Positions 24,601-33,597 of a DNA stretch of 48,310 bases are shown here, piece after piece (positions within the stretch are counted from its first letter, which is position 1; each line of letters opens with the position of its first letter). The position numbers were made by a program, and so were the translations under genes. The DNA is from Amycolatopsis sp. CA-126428 (GTDB lineage: Bacteria; Actinomycetota; Actinomycetes; Mycobacteriales; Pseudonocardiaceae). The DNA lies in contig NZ_PPHF01000042.1 in the NCBI RefSeq assembly GCF_002904335.1, positions 1 to 48,310 of the forward strand. Reading direction: 5' to 3'. Below the pieces are notes generated by a model that was given only the letters and a program-made list of their open reading frames with translations, searched no databases and was not told the DNA's origin.

Positions 24601-27600
24601 TGACCGGATCGAACTGGCCACGCTGGAAGTGCTGTTCTCCGAGGCAGGTGCCGCTCCCGGGAGCACTGCCCTCGGGTCGGTGAAGTCACAGATCGGGCAC
24701 ACCAAGTGCGCCGCCGGGCTCGCCGGGATCATCAAGGCAGCGATGGCCGTGTACACCGGTGTGAAACCGCCGACGCTGCACGTCGGGCGGCCCAACGCCG
24801 CCTGGCAAGGCGATACCAGCGCATTCGCGTTCCACCGTGACCCGGCCCCGTGGCTCACGCCCGCAGCGGACCGGATCGCCGGGGTAAGCGCTTTCGGCTT
24901 CGGAGGTACCAATTTCCACGTGGTCCTGCGTGGGCACGACTCGGCCGAACTCGTGCGGCACGCCGCGAACCAATGGCCGGCCGAGCTATTCACTTTCAAG
25001 GGGAAGGACCGGGCTGCGGGCCGCCGTGAGGTGGACCGGATGCGCGAACTGCTCAGCGCCAACGACGCGCACGGTCGTCCGTGGCGGCTGCGCGATCTGG
25101 CGCGCACCGCTGCGGCGCGGGCGGACCGCGGCAGAGACCCGGTCCAGTTCGCCGTGGTGGCTTCGGATCTCGACGAATTGGCCGACCGGCTGCAGATCGT
25201 GGCCGACCACGGAGCCGACCCCCGCCAAGGCGTGTTCGCCGCCGACGAGACCGCACCGCCGGCCGGCAAGCTGGCGATGGTCTTCCCGGGGCAGGGCAGC
25301 CAGCGACCGGGCATGCTCGGCGAGCTGTTCGTGGCGTTCCCCGACCTGCGACGGTTCGCCGAATCCACCGGTGCGGTCGCCGAGGCGATGTTCCCCGCCG
25401 CCGCGTTCGACGTCGCCGGTGAGCAGGCGCAGTCTCTGCGGCTGCGCGACACCACCATGGCGCAACCCGCACTGGGCGTCACCGGGCTCGCCGTGCACCA
25501 CTTGCTGACCCGCCTCGGCGTCGTCCCGGACATGGTGGCCGGGCACAGCTACGGGGAACTGGCCGCGCTCGCCGCCGCCGGCTGCTTCGAGGCACCCACC
25601 CTGCTGCGGCTAAGCGCCGCGCGCGCTCAGACCATCCTGGATGCCGCCGGAGACAGGCCGGACGGCGACCTCGGTGCCATGGCCGCGGTCGCGGCCGGAG
25701 CCGACGAGGTCGTCCGTGCGCTCGGAGACGCCTGCATCGCCGGTGACGTCGTGCTGGCCAACCTCAACTCCCCGAACCAATCCGTGCTTTCCGGCCCGAC
25801 ACTGGCTGTGCGTTCGGCGGTGGAAGCGCTGCGCGCCGAAGGCTTGTCGCTCACCGAGCTGCCGGTGGCGTGTGCTTTCCACAGCCCCCTGGTGGCCGGA
25901 GCGGTGCCCCGGTTCGCCGACGTGCTGGCCGAACACCCGGTCGCAGAACCTCGCGTGCCTGTCTGGTCCAACCGGACCGGCGGACGCTACCCCGTGGACC
26001 CCGACGCCGTGCGCGCCGAGCTCGCCGCACAGATCGGGGCGCCGGTCCGGTTCGCCGACGAGATCCAAGCCATGTACGCCGACGGTGCTCGGATCTTCGT
26101 CGAAGCCGGTCCCGGCCGGGTCCTCAGCGGCATGATCGACAGCATCCTCGACGGTCGCCCCCACGACACGATCACCATCGAAAGCAGCCAGGGCGCCGGA
26201 TTACCCGGACTGCTCACAGCGCTCGCCCGGCTTGCGGTGCTCGGTGTCGACGTGCGCACGAGCTGGCTGACCAGCGGCCGGGACGCCGTCGACGTCAGCA
26301 GGCTGACCCCACCCCGCCGACCCGGATGGACGGTCGACGGCCAGACCGTGCGCACCGTGGACGGGAAGTACCTGCCCGGCGGGCTCGCGCCTGCTCAACG
26401 TGTGGAGGTCACCATGACGGACAAAGCCGGCCCTGCGGGACAAGCCGGTCGCGATGCGCTGGTGGGGGAGTTCTTGCGGTCCAGCCGCGAGCTGATCGCG
26501 GCACAACGTGACGTCCTGCTGGGCCTCCTGGGTACCGCGCCGACGACCGCGACCAGCCTGATGCCGGCACCGCAGGCCGTGCCATCCGCCGCCGTGGCCG
26601 TGACAGCGGCACCACCTCTCACGGCGCCGACCCCGGCCGACCCACTCACCACAGTCGTCGATCTGATCGTCGAGCGCACCGGCTATCCGGCAGAGATGAT
26701 CGAGCCCGACCTCGACCTCGAGGCCGACCTCAGCATCGACTCGATCAAACGAACCGAGATCGCCGGCGAGCTCGCCGCGCGGCTCGGTCTCGACGGGACC
26801 GGCACCCCCTTCGACGCCCTGGCGCGCCTGCGCACCACCCGGGCCATAGCGGCCTGGATTACCGACACCACCGCGACGACGAGCGCCGCGGACGCGGCAC
26901 CTTCCGGCCCCGCTCCCTGGCCGGACGCGGCCCGCCCGCTGGCCGCGCTTGCTCAGCCTGTTCCTGCAGCCGGAAAAGCGCCGACGCGATTCACGATGAA
27001 ACTGATGCCCGCGCCTGAGGTGACCGCCAGCAAACCGTCGCCGGTCGCTGGCGCGAAAGTCACCCTGGTCGGCGGCGATCCGGAACTAGTCACGGAGTTG
27101 TCGGAACGGCTGACCACCCACGGCGCCGCCGTGACGGCAATCGGGCCCGGTGACGAGATCACCGGGGCGCTGGACGGCCTGGTGCTGCTCGACCCCTTGT
27201 CGGACGCCGCCGAACCCGTATTGCCGACTGCGTTCTCGTCGCTGCGATCAGCCTTGATGCGACGTCCCCGCTGGGTCATCGCAGTAGCTCCCAAAGATCA
27301 GCCGTCTCGTGCCGGCCGCGCGGCCGGGCTCCGGGGACTGTTCCGCACTTTGGTCACGGAGTACCCCGAGACGGCGGCGACGCTGGTGGAGGTCGCTCGA
27401 GGTGCGGCGCACGAGCTGGCCGAGGCGATCACGACGGAACTGCTTGCCGCGTCCGGCGACCCGGTCGTCGTCGTCGAAGACGGACGGCGCCACACTTTCG
27501 TGTTGACGCCCACCGGGCTCGGCCCTCTCGCGGCCACTGGCGCAGGACCGGCAGGAGATGGGACCGCAGAACTCGCCGCTGTCGGTCTCACCCGCGACTC

Positions 27601-28453
27601 GGTGGTCCTGCTCATCGGCGGAGCGCGCGGCATCACCTCGCGGCTCGCCAGCACACTGGCGAGCTCGACCCAGTGCCGCGTCGAGCTCGCCGGACGGACC
27701 CCGTTCGGTGGCCAACCCGAAGACCCCGCGACCGCCCTCGCGGCAGACCTGCCCTCCTTGCGGGCCGCGCTCGCCGGACTCGGCCATCGTGACCCCGCGG
27801 CCATCGATCTCACAGCCCGGGAAATCTTGGCCCGCCGCGAGGTCGCCGCTACCGTAGCCGAGCTGAGTGGTCACGGTAGCGAGGTCACCTACCACGCCCT
27901 CGACGTGCTCGACACCGAAACGGTTCGGCAGCTCATCAAGCGAGTCCACACCGAACACGGTCGCATCGACGGGGTCGTCTACGCCGCCGGCGTCATCGAC
28001 GACAAGCTGATCGAGGACAAGGACGACGCCTCGTTCGCCAGGGTGTACTCCACCAAGGTGGATGGGGCAGCCGCCATGCTCGAGGAACTGGCCGGACTAC
28101 CAAGTCTGCCCGGATTCGTGGTGCTGTTCGGAAGCGTGGCCGCGGTTCTGGGCAACCGCGGGCAGGCGGACTACGCAGCGGCCAACGACGCGCTGGAAGC
28201 CATGGGCGTGCAGTGGTCGGCCCGCACCGGGGGCCGCGCGTTGACCGTCCACTGGGGACCATGGGCTCCGTCCGGCGCGAACGGTGGCATGGTCACCACC
28301 GAGCTCGCCCGAACCTACCAAGCCCGGGGTATCGAGCTGATCGACCCGGCCGAAGGGGTCGCCGCGCTGGTTCGCGAGCTGGCGTGGGGCGACCCCGAGG
28401 TCACGGCAGTGGTGCTGAATGCTGCGGTGCGGTGGGGAGAGGGTGCGTCGTGA
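21662..28453 (+). CDS. Multidomain PUFA/enediyne-type polyketide synthase: NMO-NMO-KS-AT-ACP-KR
   Basis: The 2263-residue protein has these domains. About 1-260 is a degenerate TIM-barrel flavoprotein half (LPVWLCGGIGRHTAAAAVIGG). About 265-610 is a PfaD/nitronate-monooxygenase-like barrel (LPVVQGPMTRVSDRPGFAAA; ECGGHVGPRSSF with the family His), likely the enoyl reductase. The KS spans 644-1090: Cys838 in DAACGSSLA, His973 in EAHGTGT, His1013 in GHTK. The AT spans 1204-1480: GHSYGE with Ser1296, His1407. The ACP Ser1694 is in DLSIDSIKRTE, the wording of PUFA-synthase ACPs. The KR spans 1980-2200: GGARGIT, Tyr2171. It starts with ATG after GGTGAGTGAGAG and couples by GTGA to the next gene. 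Probably an iterative synthase making a reduced or polyene chain. Confidence 0.93.
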   Translation: MRRPEDAADLVIGITPAGEPSARICAAVSRAHGLGVLDLGSDDHVGRDELTRAARWAVSPIGLRAGAGCSLTPHEVVEVLGPRARSVETAVLAWDSSWREVELPPQWRVLVEVTSVAEAVEAARTGARGVIARGGDAGGRVSDLSSFVLLQRLLAAGEVDLPVWLCGGIGRHTAAAAVIGGAAGVVLDTQLALLAEADLPTDLTAAIAASDGTDTSVAGSRRATALGMPLGQDTFLADRFAEEFGSIPRAVRAVRDSIVAALRGDVRPVLGPGAGLSAALGTALPVVQGPMTRVSDRPGFAAAVADAGALPVIALALSSEEQTRSVLTETDAALAGRSWGVGVLGFAPDDVREAQLAVIREIRPKAAVIAGGNPAQAADLENAGITTFLHVASPTLLRQFLDAGARKFVFEGSECGGHVGPRSSFSLWEGQLGVLHAYFADQPAADLQVLFAGGVHDERSAAMVAALAEPLTRLGASAGVLVGTGYLFTEEAVRHGAIGSVFQDAALAAEATAQLETAPGHITRCLPSPFVDTFAAISADLAARGVPRRQVWEQLEQLNVGRLRIASKGLRRHEGDLVAVSQADQAADGLFMAGQVAALRSSTTTIARLHHDVTTGAERFRAERVAAFAPAKPDPVESAAPPPVDVAIVGMACLFPGAADLASFWANILGKVDAITEVPERRWSTSLYHAEDATGANGERTPSKWGGFLGETPFDPLTYGVPPSALAAIEPVQLLALQTAHRALIDAGYDATGPGSAPVDRARVSVVFGAEAGSDLLNATSLRMVLPSYLGSVPAELDEQLPTVTEDSFAGQLTNVIAGRIANRLDFGGASYSVDAACGSSLAAVDSACQELTRGTSDMVLCGGVDLHNAVNDYLLFSSVGALSPTGRCRPFAENADGIALGEGVACVVLKRRADAERDGDRIYAVIDGVGSGSDGRSLGLTAPRPEGQRRALERAFRNARVSPADIGLVEAHGTGTVVGDRIELATLEVLFSEAGAAPGSTALGSVKSQIGHTKCAAGLAGIIKAAMAVYTGVKPPTLHVGRPNAAWQGDTSAFAFHRDPAPWLTPAADRIAGVSAFGFGGTNFHVVLRGHDSAELVRHAANQWPAELFTFKGKDRAAGRREVDRMRELLSANDAHGRPWRLRDLARTAAARADRGRDPVQFAVVASDLDELADRLQIVADHGADPRQGVFAADETAPPAGKLAMVFPGQGSQRPGMLGELFVAFPDLRRFAESTGAVAEAMFPAAAFDVAGEQAQSLRLRDTTMAQPALGVTGLAVHHLLTRLGVVPDMVAGHSYGELAALAAAGCFEAPTLLRLSAARAQTILDAAGDRPDGDLGAMAAVAAGADEVVRALGDACIAGDVVLANLNSPNQSVLSGPTLAVRSAVEALRAEGLSLTELPVACAFHSPLVAGAVPRFADVLAEHPVAEPRVPVWSNRTGGRYPVDPDAVRAELAAQIGAPVRFADEIQAMYADGARIFVEAGPGRVLSGMIDSILDGRPHDTITIESSQGAGLPGLLTALARLAVLGVDVRTSWLTSGRDAVDVSRLTPPRRPGWTVDGQTVRTVDGKYLPGGLAPAQRVEVTMTDKAGPAGQAGRDALVGEFLRSSRELIAAQRDVLLGLLGTAPTTATSLMPAPQAVPSAAVAVTAAPPLTAPTPADPLTTVVDLIVERTGYPAEMIEPDLDLEADLSIDSIKRTEIAGELAARLGLDGTGTPFDALARLRTTRAIAAWITDTTATTSAADAAPSGPAPWPDAARPLAALAQPVPAAGKAPTRFTMKLMPAPEVTASKPSPVAGAKVTLVGGDPELVTELSERLTTHGAAVTAIGPGDEITGALDGLVLLDPLSDAAEPVLPTAFSSLRSALMRRPRWVIAVAPKDQPSRAGRAAGLRGLFRTLVTEYPETAATLVEVARGAAHELAEAITTELLAASGDPVVVVEDGRRHTFVLTPTGLGPLAATGAGPAGDGTAELAAVGLTRDSVVLLIGGARGITSRLASTLASSTQCRVELAGRTPFGGQPEDPATALAADLPSLRAALAGLGHRDPAAIDLTAREILARREVAATVAELSGHGSEVTYHALDVLDTETVRQLIKRVHTEHGRIDGVVYAAGVIDDKLIEDKDDASFARVYSTKVDGAAAMLEELAGLPSLPGFVVLFGSVAAVLGNRGQADYAAANDALEAMGVQWSARTGGRALTVHWGPWAPSGANGGMVTTELARTYQARGIELIDPAEGVAALVRELAWGDPEVTAVVLNAAVRWGEGAS

Positions 28454-31227
28454 CCAGCGATCGGACGGCCGCCCGGACCGTGACTGCGGTGGCAGAGCGG
28501 GTCTTGTGCCTGGCCGCGGACAGCCGGGCTGAGTTGGGGCGCCTGCTGTCCGTGCCGGACGAGGAGTTGCTGGCAGCGCCACCAGGACTCCGCGGGGGAG
28601 CTGGTACGGCCTCCGACTGCCGAATCGGCATCGTCTCGCCGGACGCCAAAAGGCTCGCCCTGGCCAGGAAACTGGTACCCGCCGGACGCCCTTGGCGTGG
28701 CCGAAGTGACATCTGGTTCAGTCCGGAACCGCTGCTCAGTGGTGGCGGCCAGGTCGCGTTCATGTTTCCCGGCTTGGAAGGCGACTTTTCGCCGTCGGTC
28801 GAGGACGTCTCGCACTGGCTCGGGCGTTCCGCCCCGGCCTTCAGTACCGAGTCGGTCGGCCGGCACGCCGAAGGAGTGATCACCCTCGGCCAGCTGTTGT
28901 CCGAGGCATTGCGTCACCTCGACGTGCGCCCGGATGCGCTGGCCGGGCACAGCGTGGGGGAGTGGAACGCGATGATCGCCGGCGGGATGTTCGGCGAACA
29001 GGACGCTGCCCGACTGCTGACTCGAGGCGACGTGGACTCGATGCTCGTGCCCGACGTCGACTTCGGGGTGCTCGGCTGCGGGGTGCACCAAGTCCACGAG
29101 TATCTCGGCGATCGCACCGACGTCGTCGTCTCGCACGACAACGCCCCGCACCAGACCGTCGTCTGCGGTCCGGTCGCGACGGTCGCCGGCATCGTCGCCG
29201 AGTTCCGGTCGCGCGGCGTGATCTGCCGGGCCCTGCCGTTCCGGTCGGGCTTCCACACCCCGATGCTGCGGCCATACCTGGGCCCTCTGGCTGGCGAAGT
29301 GGCTGCACTGCAGCTGCGGCCCGCCCAGCGAACACCGGTGTGGTCCGCCACGACCGCGTCCCCGTTCCCCGACGAACCGGACGCGATCCGAGAGCTGTAC
29401 CTGCGGCACCTGGTGGAACCGGTGCGGTTCCGCGAGCTCGTGCTCGGCCTCTACGACCACGGCGTCCGGGTGTTTGTGCAGGTCGGCTCGGGCCAGCTCG
29501 GATCACTGATCGATGACACGCTCCGCGGCCGTCCGCACCTGAGCGTCGCCGCCAACGCGCCGCACCGGCCCGGACTGGATCAATTGCGCCGCGTGGCGAC
29601 GGCACTCTGGGTCGAAGGTGGCCGGCCGGATGTCGGCGCCTTGGACCGCGGGCCCGATCAGCCGGCCTCCGGGCAACCAGCTCCGCAACGGTCTGACCGG
29701 TCCACGACCTCGACGCTCTGCGATCCCAGTCCGGTGCCTGCCGTCGACGCGAGGAACCGGCTCGCCGAATTGGGCCGCCGGTTCCCGGCGGCCGCAGAGC
29801 TCAGCCTGCTGATGGACGACGTCGCCGACGCCGTCACCACCGTGCTCGGCGCCCGCCGCTTCGCGGCTACGACGACGACCACCTTGCGCGTGTCGACGGC
29901 GGCCATGCCGTACCTGCTCGACCACTGCATCACCCAGCAACGGGAGGGCTGGCCGGACGACGCGGACCGGCGCCCGGTCGTGCCGGCGACGACGATGGTG
30001 CGGCACATGGTGGACGCGGCCGAGCGGGCCGCGTCGGGGAAGGTCGCCGTCGCCGTCGAAGACGTCGCACTGCACCGGTGGCTGGTGGCCGCCCCGGCCA
30101 CCGACGTCACCGTCTCCGTCCGACCGGTGCGCCCCGACCGGGTGCACGTGCGGCTCGGCGACCACGCCGACGCGGTGGTCGTGCTCGCCGACCGCTATTC
30201 GCCGGCCACCGATGGCGTGTGGTCGGCCGAGCCAGGCGAACGGGCCACCGCGCAGTCCGCAGACGCGCTGTACACACAGCGCTGGCTCTTCCACGGTCCC
30301 CGGTTTCAGGTGGTCACCAAGTCCGTCGGGATCTCCGGCTCCGGTGTGCGCGGTGAGATCACAGTGCCCGACGCGCCCGGTGCGATGCTGGACGGCGTCG
30401 GACACGTTCTCGGCCAATGGCTGGCGGAAAACCAGACCGGTGGATGCGTGGCGTTTCCGGTCCGCATCGGACGGATCCGTTTCCACGAGCCGGAGCCGGC
30501 CGCCGGCACGACGGTGGCCTGCGCGGTGCGGATCACGCACCGCACCGACGACGTCGTCGAGGCAGACGCGCAAGTGAGCGCGGCCGGCCGGCCGGTGGTG
30601 TCGATCAGCGGCTGGCGCGACCGGCAGTTCGGCGGTGACACGACGATCAGCGCGGTGTTCCGGTTCCCCGAACTCAGCACAGTGGCGCAGCGCCAGCCCG
30701 GTGGCTGGTGGAGCACGGCAGAACCCTGGCGGAACCTGGCTGCCCGCGAACTGTACCTCCAGGCGTACCTGGCGTCGGACGAACGGCAGCAATACGAGGC
30801 GTGCCGTCCTGTCGACCGCCGCGAGTGGCTGCTGCGGCGAATCGCGGCCAAGGACGCCGTGCGCGGCTGGCTGTGGGACCACGGTTCAGGACCGCTGTTC
30901 CCGGCGGAGATAGCGGTAACCGAGGACCGAGCAGGTCGTCTCGTTGTCGCCGGGCGGCACGGGCTGGTGGTGCCGGCGCTGGACGTCGCGGTTGCGCACT
31001 GCCGGGAGATGGCGGTGGTCCGCGTCCGCGACGACCGTGATGACACGGAGTCGAACGGTATCCGTCTGGTGGAAATTCTGGAGACGGCGGCCGAGCCGCA
31101 ACTGGCTCCGGGCGATCGTGTGCGCACCGCTCTGCTGCACAACCCGGACGGCCTGCCGCCACGCCGCTACTTGGTGGCGTGGCGGGCGAGCAAGAGCAAC
31201 GACGAGCTGAAGAAAGGGTCTTCATGA
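28450..31227 (+). CDS. PKS partner protein: AT - dehydratase (double hot dog) - PPTase-like C-terminus
   Basis: The 925-residue protein begins at GTG 28450, overlapping the PKS stop. Residues 90-380 are an acyltransferase (VAFMFPGLEGDFSPS; GHSVGEW with Ser168; SGFHTP with His269). Residues 470-720 fit a PKS dehydratase: His492 in LLDHCI, then RPVVPATTMV, and a second-half DGVGH (D-x3-H). Residues 780-900 resemble the PPTase end of enediyne and PUFA systems (RREWLLRRIAAKDAVRGWLW, GPLFPAEIAV), but the Mg-binding Asp expected in a G-I-D-x-E word is Arg in GIRLVEI, and the order of motifs is unusual, so activity is uncertain. Together with the preceding protein it completes KS-AT-ACP-KR-DH-PPT. 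Confidence 0.85.
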   Translation: MTSDRTAARTVTAVAERVLCLAADSRAELGRLLSVPDEELLAAPPGLRGGAGTASDCRIGIVSPDAKRLALARKLVPAGRPWRGRSDIWFSPEPLLSGGGQVAFMFPGLEGDFSPSVEDVSHWLGRSAPAFSTESVGRHAEGVITLGQLLSEALRHLDVRPDALAGHSVGEWNAMIAGGMFGEQDAARLLTRGDVDSMLVPDVDFGVLGCGVHQVHEYLGDRTDVVVSHDNAPHQTVVCGPVATVAGIVAEFRSRGVICRALPFRSGFHTPMLRPYLGPLAGEVAALQLRPAQRTPVWSATTASPFPDEPDAIRELYLRHLVEPVRFRELVLGLYDHGVRVFVQVGSGQLGSLIDDTLRGRPHLSVAANAPHRPGLDQLRRVATALWVEGGRPDVGALDRGPDQPASGQPAPQRSDRSTTSTLCDPSPVPAVDARNRLAELGRRFPAAAELSLLMDDVADAVTTVLGARRFAATTTTTLRVSTAAMPYLLDHCITQQREGWPDDADRRPVVPATTMVRHMVDAAERAASGKVAVAVEDVALHRWLVAAPATDVTVSVRPVRPDRVHVRLGDHADAVVVLADRYSPATDGVWSAEPGERATAQSADALYTQRWLFHGPRFQVVTKSVGISGSGVRGEITVPDAPGAMLDGVGHVLGQWLAENQTGGCVAFPVRIGRIRFHEPEPAAGTTVACAVRITHRTDDVVEADAQVSAAGRPVVSISGWRDRQFGGDTTISAVFRFPELSTVAQRQPGGWWSTAEPWRNLAARELYLQAYLASDERQQYEACRPVDRREWLLRRIAAKDAVRGWLWDHGSGPLFPAEIAVTEDRAGRLVVAGRHGLVVPALDVAVAHCREMAVVRVRDDRDDTESNGIRLVEILETAAEPQLAPGDRVRTALLHNPDGLPPRRYLVAWRASKSNDELKKGSS

Positions 31228-31547
31228 CCACATCACCGGTTCCCACGACGTCGACCGCAGCAGTGCTGCACGACGTCCGCGCCATCATCGCCGAGATCCT
31301 GGACACCGCGTCGGATCCGCAAGTCTTGCAGATCGAGCCGGAGACGGCCCTGATCGACGACCTTGGACTGGAAAGCATCGACCTGGTGACCATCGGCGGA
31401 ATGCTCACCGAGCGCTACGGCGACCGCGTGAACCTCGCGGCGTTCCTCGCCGCTCAGGATATCGACCAGGTCATCGCGATGACCGTCGGGAGCCTGGTCA
31501 ATTTCGTCGTCGGTTCGGCCGGCGGCGACCACGACCCGGAACGCTGA
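31224..31547 (+). CDS. Free-standing acyl carrier protein
   Basis: The 107-residue product has the carrier motif DDLGLESIDLV with Ser51 as the phosphopantetheine site. The N-terminal 12 residues are Thr/Ser/Pro-rich, then a standard four-helix ACP follows. ATG 31224 overlaps the previous stop as ATGA with GAAAGGG upstream. Since the PKS has just one internal ACP, this could carry a starter acid, receive the finished chain, or deliver it to the hydrolase next door. The sequence differs in type from the internal ACP. Confidence 0.92.
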   Translation: MTTSPVPTTSTAAVLHDVRAIIAEILDTASDPQVLQIEPETALIDDLGLESIDLVTIGGMLTERYGDRVNLAAFLAAQDIDQVIAMTVGSLVNFVVGSAGGDHDPER

Positions 31548-31548
31548 C

Positions 31549-32385
31549 ATGGCCACGATCCTGGTGAACGGGGTTCGGACGCACTACCAGTGGATGCCGG
31601 CGCGGCGAGCGTCGCCTGAGGGTGCGCCGGTGGTGGTGTGTGTGCACGGGATCGGCTACGACAGCCTGGCCAGTTTCTACCTGACCCTCGCCGCGCCGCT
31701 GGCCGAAGCCGGTATCGATGTGCTGGCCTACGACCTGCGCGGCCACGGGCGCTCGGCTCGTCCGGCCACCGGCTACCGGCTGGGCGACTTCGTCGGCGAC
31801 CTCGAGGATTTAATCGGGCGGCTGCACCTCGACCGGCCGGTGCACCTGCTGGGCAACAGCTTCGGGGGTACGGTTGCGTTCAGCTTCGCGGCGCGGCACC
31901 CGGAGCGGGTGGCCAGTGTCGTGTCGATCGAGTCGGAGCCGGCGACGGAGGCATGGTCGGCGAAGATGAGCACGACCATCCGCAACGTGGTGGACGCGAT
32001 GGCTGACGAAACGAGCCTTTCCTGGGTCGCTGGCACCTTCGGAGCCCATTACGCCCGGCTGACCAAGGCGGCTGGGGCGATCATCCGGTCGACGTCGATC
32101 GTCGAGGAGATCGCCGCCGGCCCTCTGCTGAGTGCGGACGACCTGGACGCCATCAGGTGCCCGGTGTTGTCCATCGTGGGCAGCGAGGGGTTCCAGCAGG
32201 ACGATCTCACCGCGGTTGCGGCCTCCTTGCCGCACTGTCACACGAACGTGATTGACGGTCAGGGGCATTCGGTTCTGGTCGAACGCCACCAGACGGTTCG
32301 GCGAATCCTGCTGGGCTGGCTCGCCGAACACGATCCGGTAGACCTGCCGGGCGGGGCAGGCCTAGCCGAAGACGGTGCGGCGTGA
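31549..32385 (+). CDS. Alpha/beta-fold hydrolase (possible chain-releasing or acyl-transfer enzyme)
   Basis: The 278-residue product is a classical alpha/beta hydrolase: oxyanion loop VCVHGIGYDS, nucleophile elbow GNSFGG with Ser104, a candidate acid in the Asp-containing CPVLSIVGSEGF region, and His in DGQGHSVLVERH. It begins just after the ACP stop and overlaps the glycosyltransferase start (GTGA). No thioesterase domain is present in the PKS proteins, so release of the chain from an ACP by this enzyme is a reasonable guess. It could alternatively act on an ester of the product. Confidence 0.88.
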   Translation: MATILVNGVRTHYQWMPARRASPEGAPVVVCVHGIGYDSLASFYLTLAAPLAEAGIDVLAYDLRGHGRSARPATGYRLGDFVGDLEDLIGRLHLDRPVHLLGNSFGGTVAFSFAARHPERVASVVSIESEPATEAWSAKMSTTIRNVVDAMADETSLSWVAGTFGAHYARLTKAAGAIIRSTSIVEEIAAGPLLSADDLDAIRCPVLSIVGSEGFQQDDLTAVAASLPHCHTNVIDGQGHSVLVERHQTVRRILLGWLAEHDPVDLPGGAGLAEDGAA

Positions 32386-33548
32386 AGCGATTCTTGTTCG
32401 TCGTGCCGCCGTTGACCGGTCACGTCAACCCGACGGTCGGCGTCGCCGAAGAGCTCAGGGTCCGCGGGCACGAGGTCGCGTTCGCCGGCGACCTGATCAC
32501 GCTCGCGGCCCTGGTACCCGCAGTGTTCCCGCGATACCCATGCGACTGTTTGTCCGCTGTGGATCGACCGCCCGGCGTCCGTGGTTTCACGGCTCTGAAG
32601 TTCCTGTGGGAAGAATTCCTGATCCCACTCGCCGAGGCGATGATGCCCGGCGTGCTGCGAGCGGTCGGCGCGTTCGCTCCAGATGTGCTCGTCGTTGACC
32701 AGCAGACCTTCGCCGGCGCACTGGTCGCCGAACGGCTGGGCATTCCGTGGGCCACGTCGGCGACCACGTCATCTGAGCTGACCGACCCGCTCGCGGAGAT
32801 GCCGAAGATCCGGCTGTGGCGGGATGAGCTGCTGGAGGGCCTTCGCCGGCGGTTCGGTGACCCACGAGCCGGTTCTGACCTGCGCTTCTCGCCCTTCCTG
32901 GTGCTGGCGTTCACGGTGCCCGAGATGCTCGAGGAATGGTCGCGGCCAGAAATGCCGGTGTCTTTCGTGGGCGTCGTTCCCCGGTCCGGCGGGTCCGGGC
33001 CATCGGCCGGCACGTTGCCCCCACCCGAACTCGGCAAACCCTTGGTGTTCGTCAGCCTCGGTACGGCGAACGCCCTGGCGGGCCGGCGCTTCCTGGACGA
33101 ATGTGTTGCCGCGCTGACCGAGCGTTCCGGGATACAGGCCATCGTGGTGGATCCCACCCGCAGCCGGCGCGACGCGGGTGCCGTCCTGATCCGGCCACGG
33201 GTGGCTCAGCTCATGGTGCTGCACCGCGCGAGCGCCGTGGTCTGCCACGGCGGCCACAACACCGTGTGCGAAGCACTGAGCCTTGCCCTGCCGCTGGTGA
33301 TCGCGCCGATCAGGGACGATCAGATGATCGTGGCCGATCAAGTGACCCGGGTGGGGGCGGGAGTGCGGTTGCGGTTCGACCGGGCACGCGCGCCGGAGAT
33401 CGGCGCCGCCGTCGATCGGATCCTGACCCGGCCGTCCTACCGGGACGCCGCCGCGCGGATCCGGACGTCGTTCGCCGCGGCCGGCGGCGCGCGTGAAGCC
33501 GCAGACCGGTTGGCGCTGCTGACCGCGACGCACCCCTCGCCGCGATGA
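32382..33548 (+). CDS. GT1-family glycosyltransferase (macrolide/UGT-like)
   Basis: The 388-residue product has the GT-B form of macrolide and MGT glycosyltransferases. The N-terminus reads FLFVVPPLTGHVNPTVGVAEEL with the usual catalytic His of GHVNP, and the C-terminal donor-binding motif is VVCHGGHNTVCEALSLALPLV followed by DQMIVADQV. It transfers a sugar from a nucleotide donor to a hydroxyl of a small molecule. No deoxysugar biosynthesis genes are present, so a common sugar such as glucose is more likely. GTG start overlaps the hydrolase stop. Its place between PKS and exporter predicts a glycosylated product. Confidence 0.93.
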   Translation: MKRFLFVVPPLTGHVNPTVGVAEELRVRGHEVAFAGDLITLAALVPAVFPRYPCDCLSAVDRPPGVRGFTALKFLWEEFLIPLAEAMMPGVLRAVGAFAPDVLVVDQQTFAGALVAERLGIPWATSATTSSELTDPLAEMPKIRLWRDELLEGLRRRFGDPRAGSDLRFSPFLVLAFTVPEMLEEWSRPEMPVSFVGVVPRSGGSGPSAGTLPPPELGKPLVFVSLGTANALAGRRFLDECVAALTERSGIQAIVVDPTRSRRDAGAVLIRPRVAQLMVLHRASAVVCHGGHNTVCEALSLALPLVIAPIRDDQMIVADQVTRVGAGVRLRFDRARAPEIGAAVDRILTRPSYRDAAARIRTSFAAAGGAREAADRLALLTATHPSPR

Positions 33549-33597
33549 CTCGTCCCGACGTGGCCCCGTACGGCGCGGGCCAAGAAGGGAGACGCGG

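Noticed and set aside
21662..31547. Enediyne biosynthetic cluster
   Set aside because: Although the domain order is similar, no TEBC-type thioesterase or other conserved enediyne cassette genes are present, the ACP is of PUFA type, and an NMO-like barrel is fused in front.
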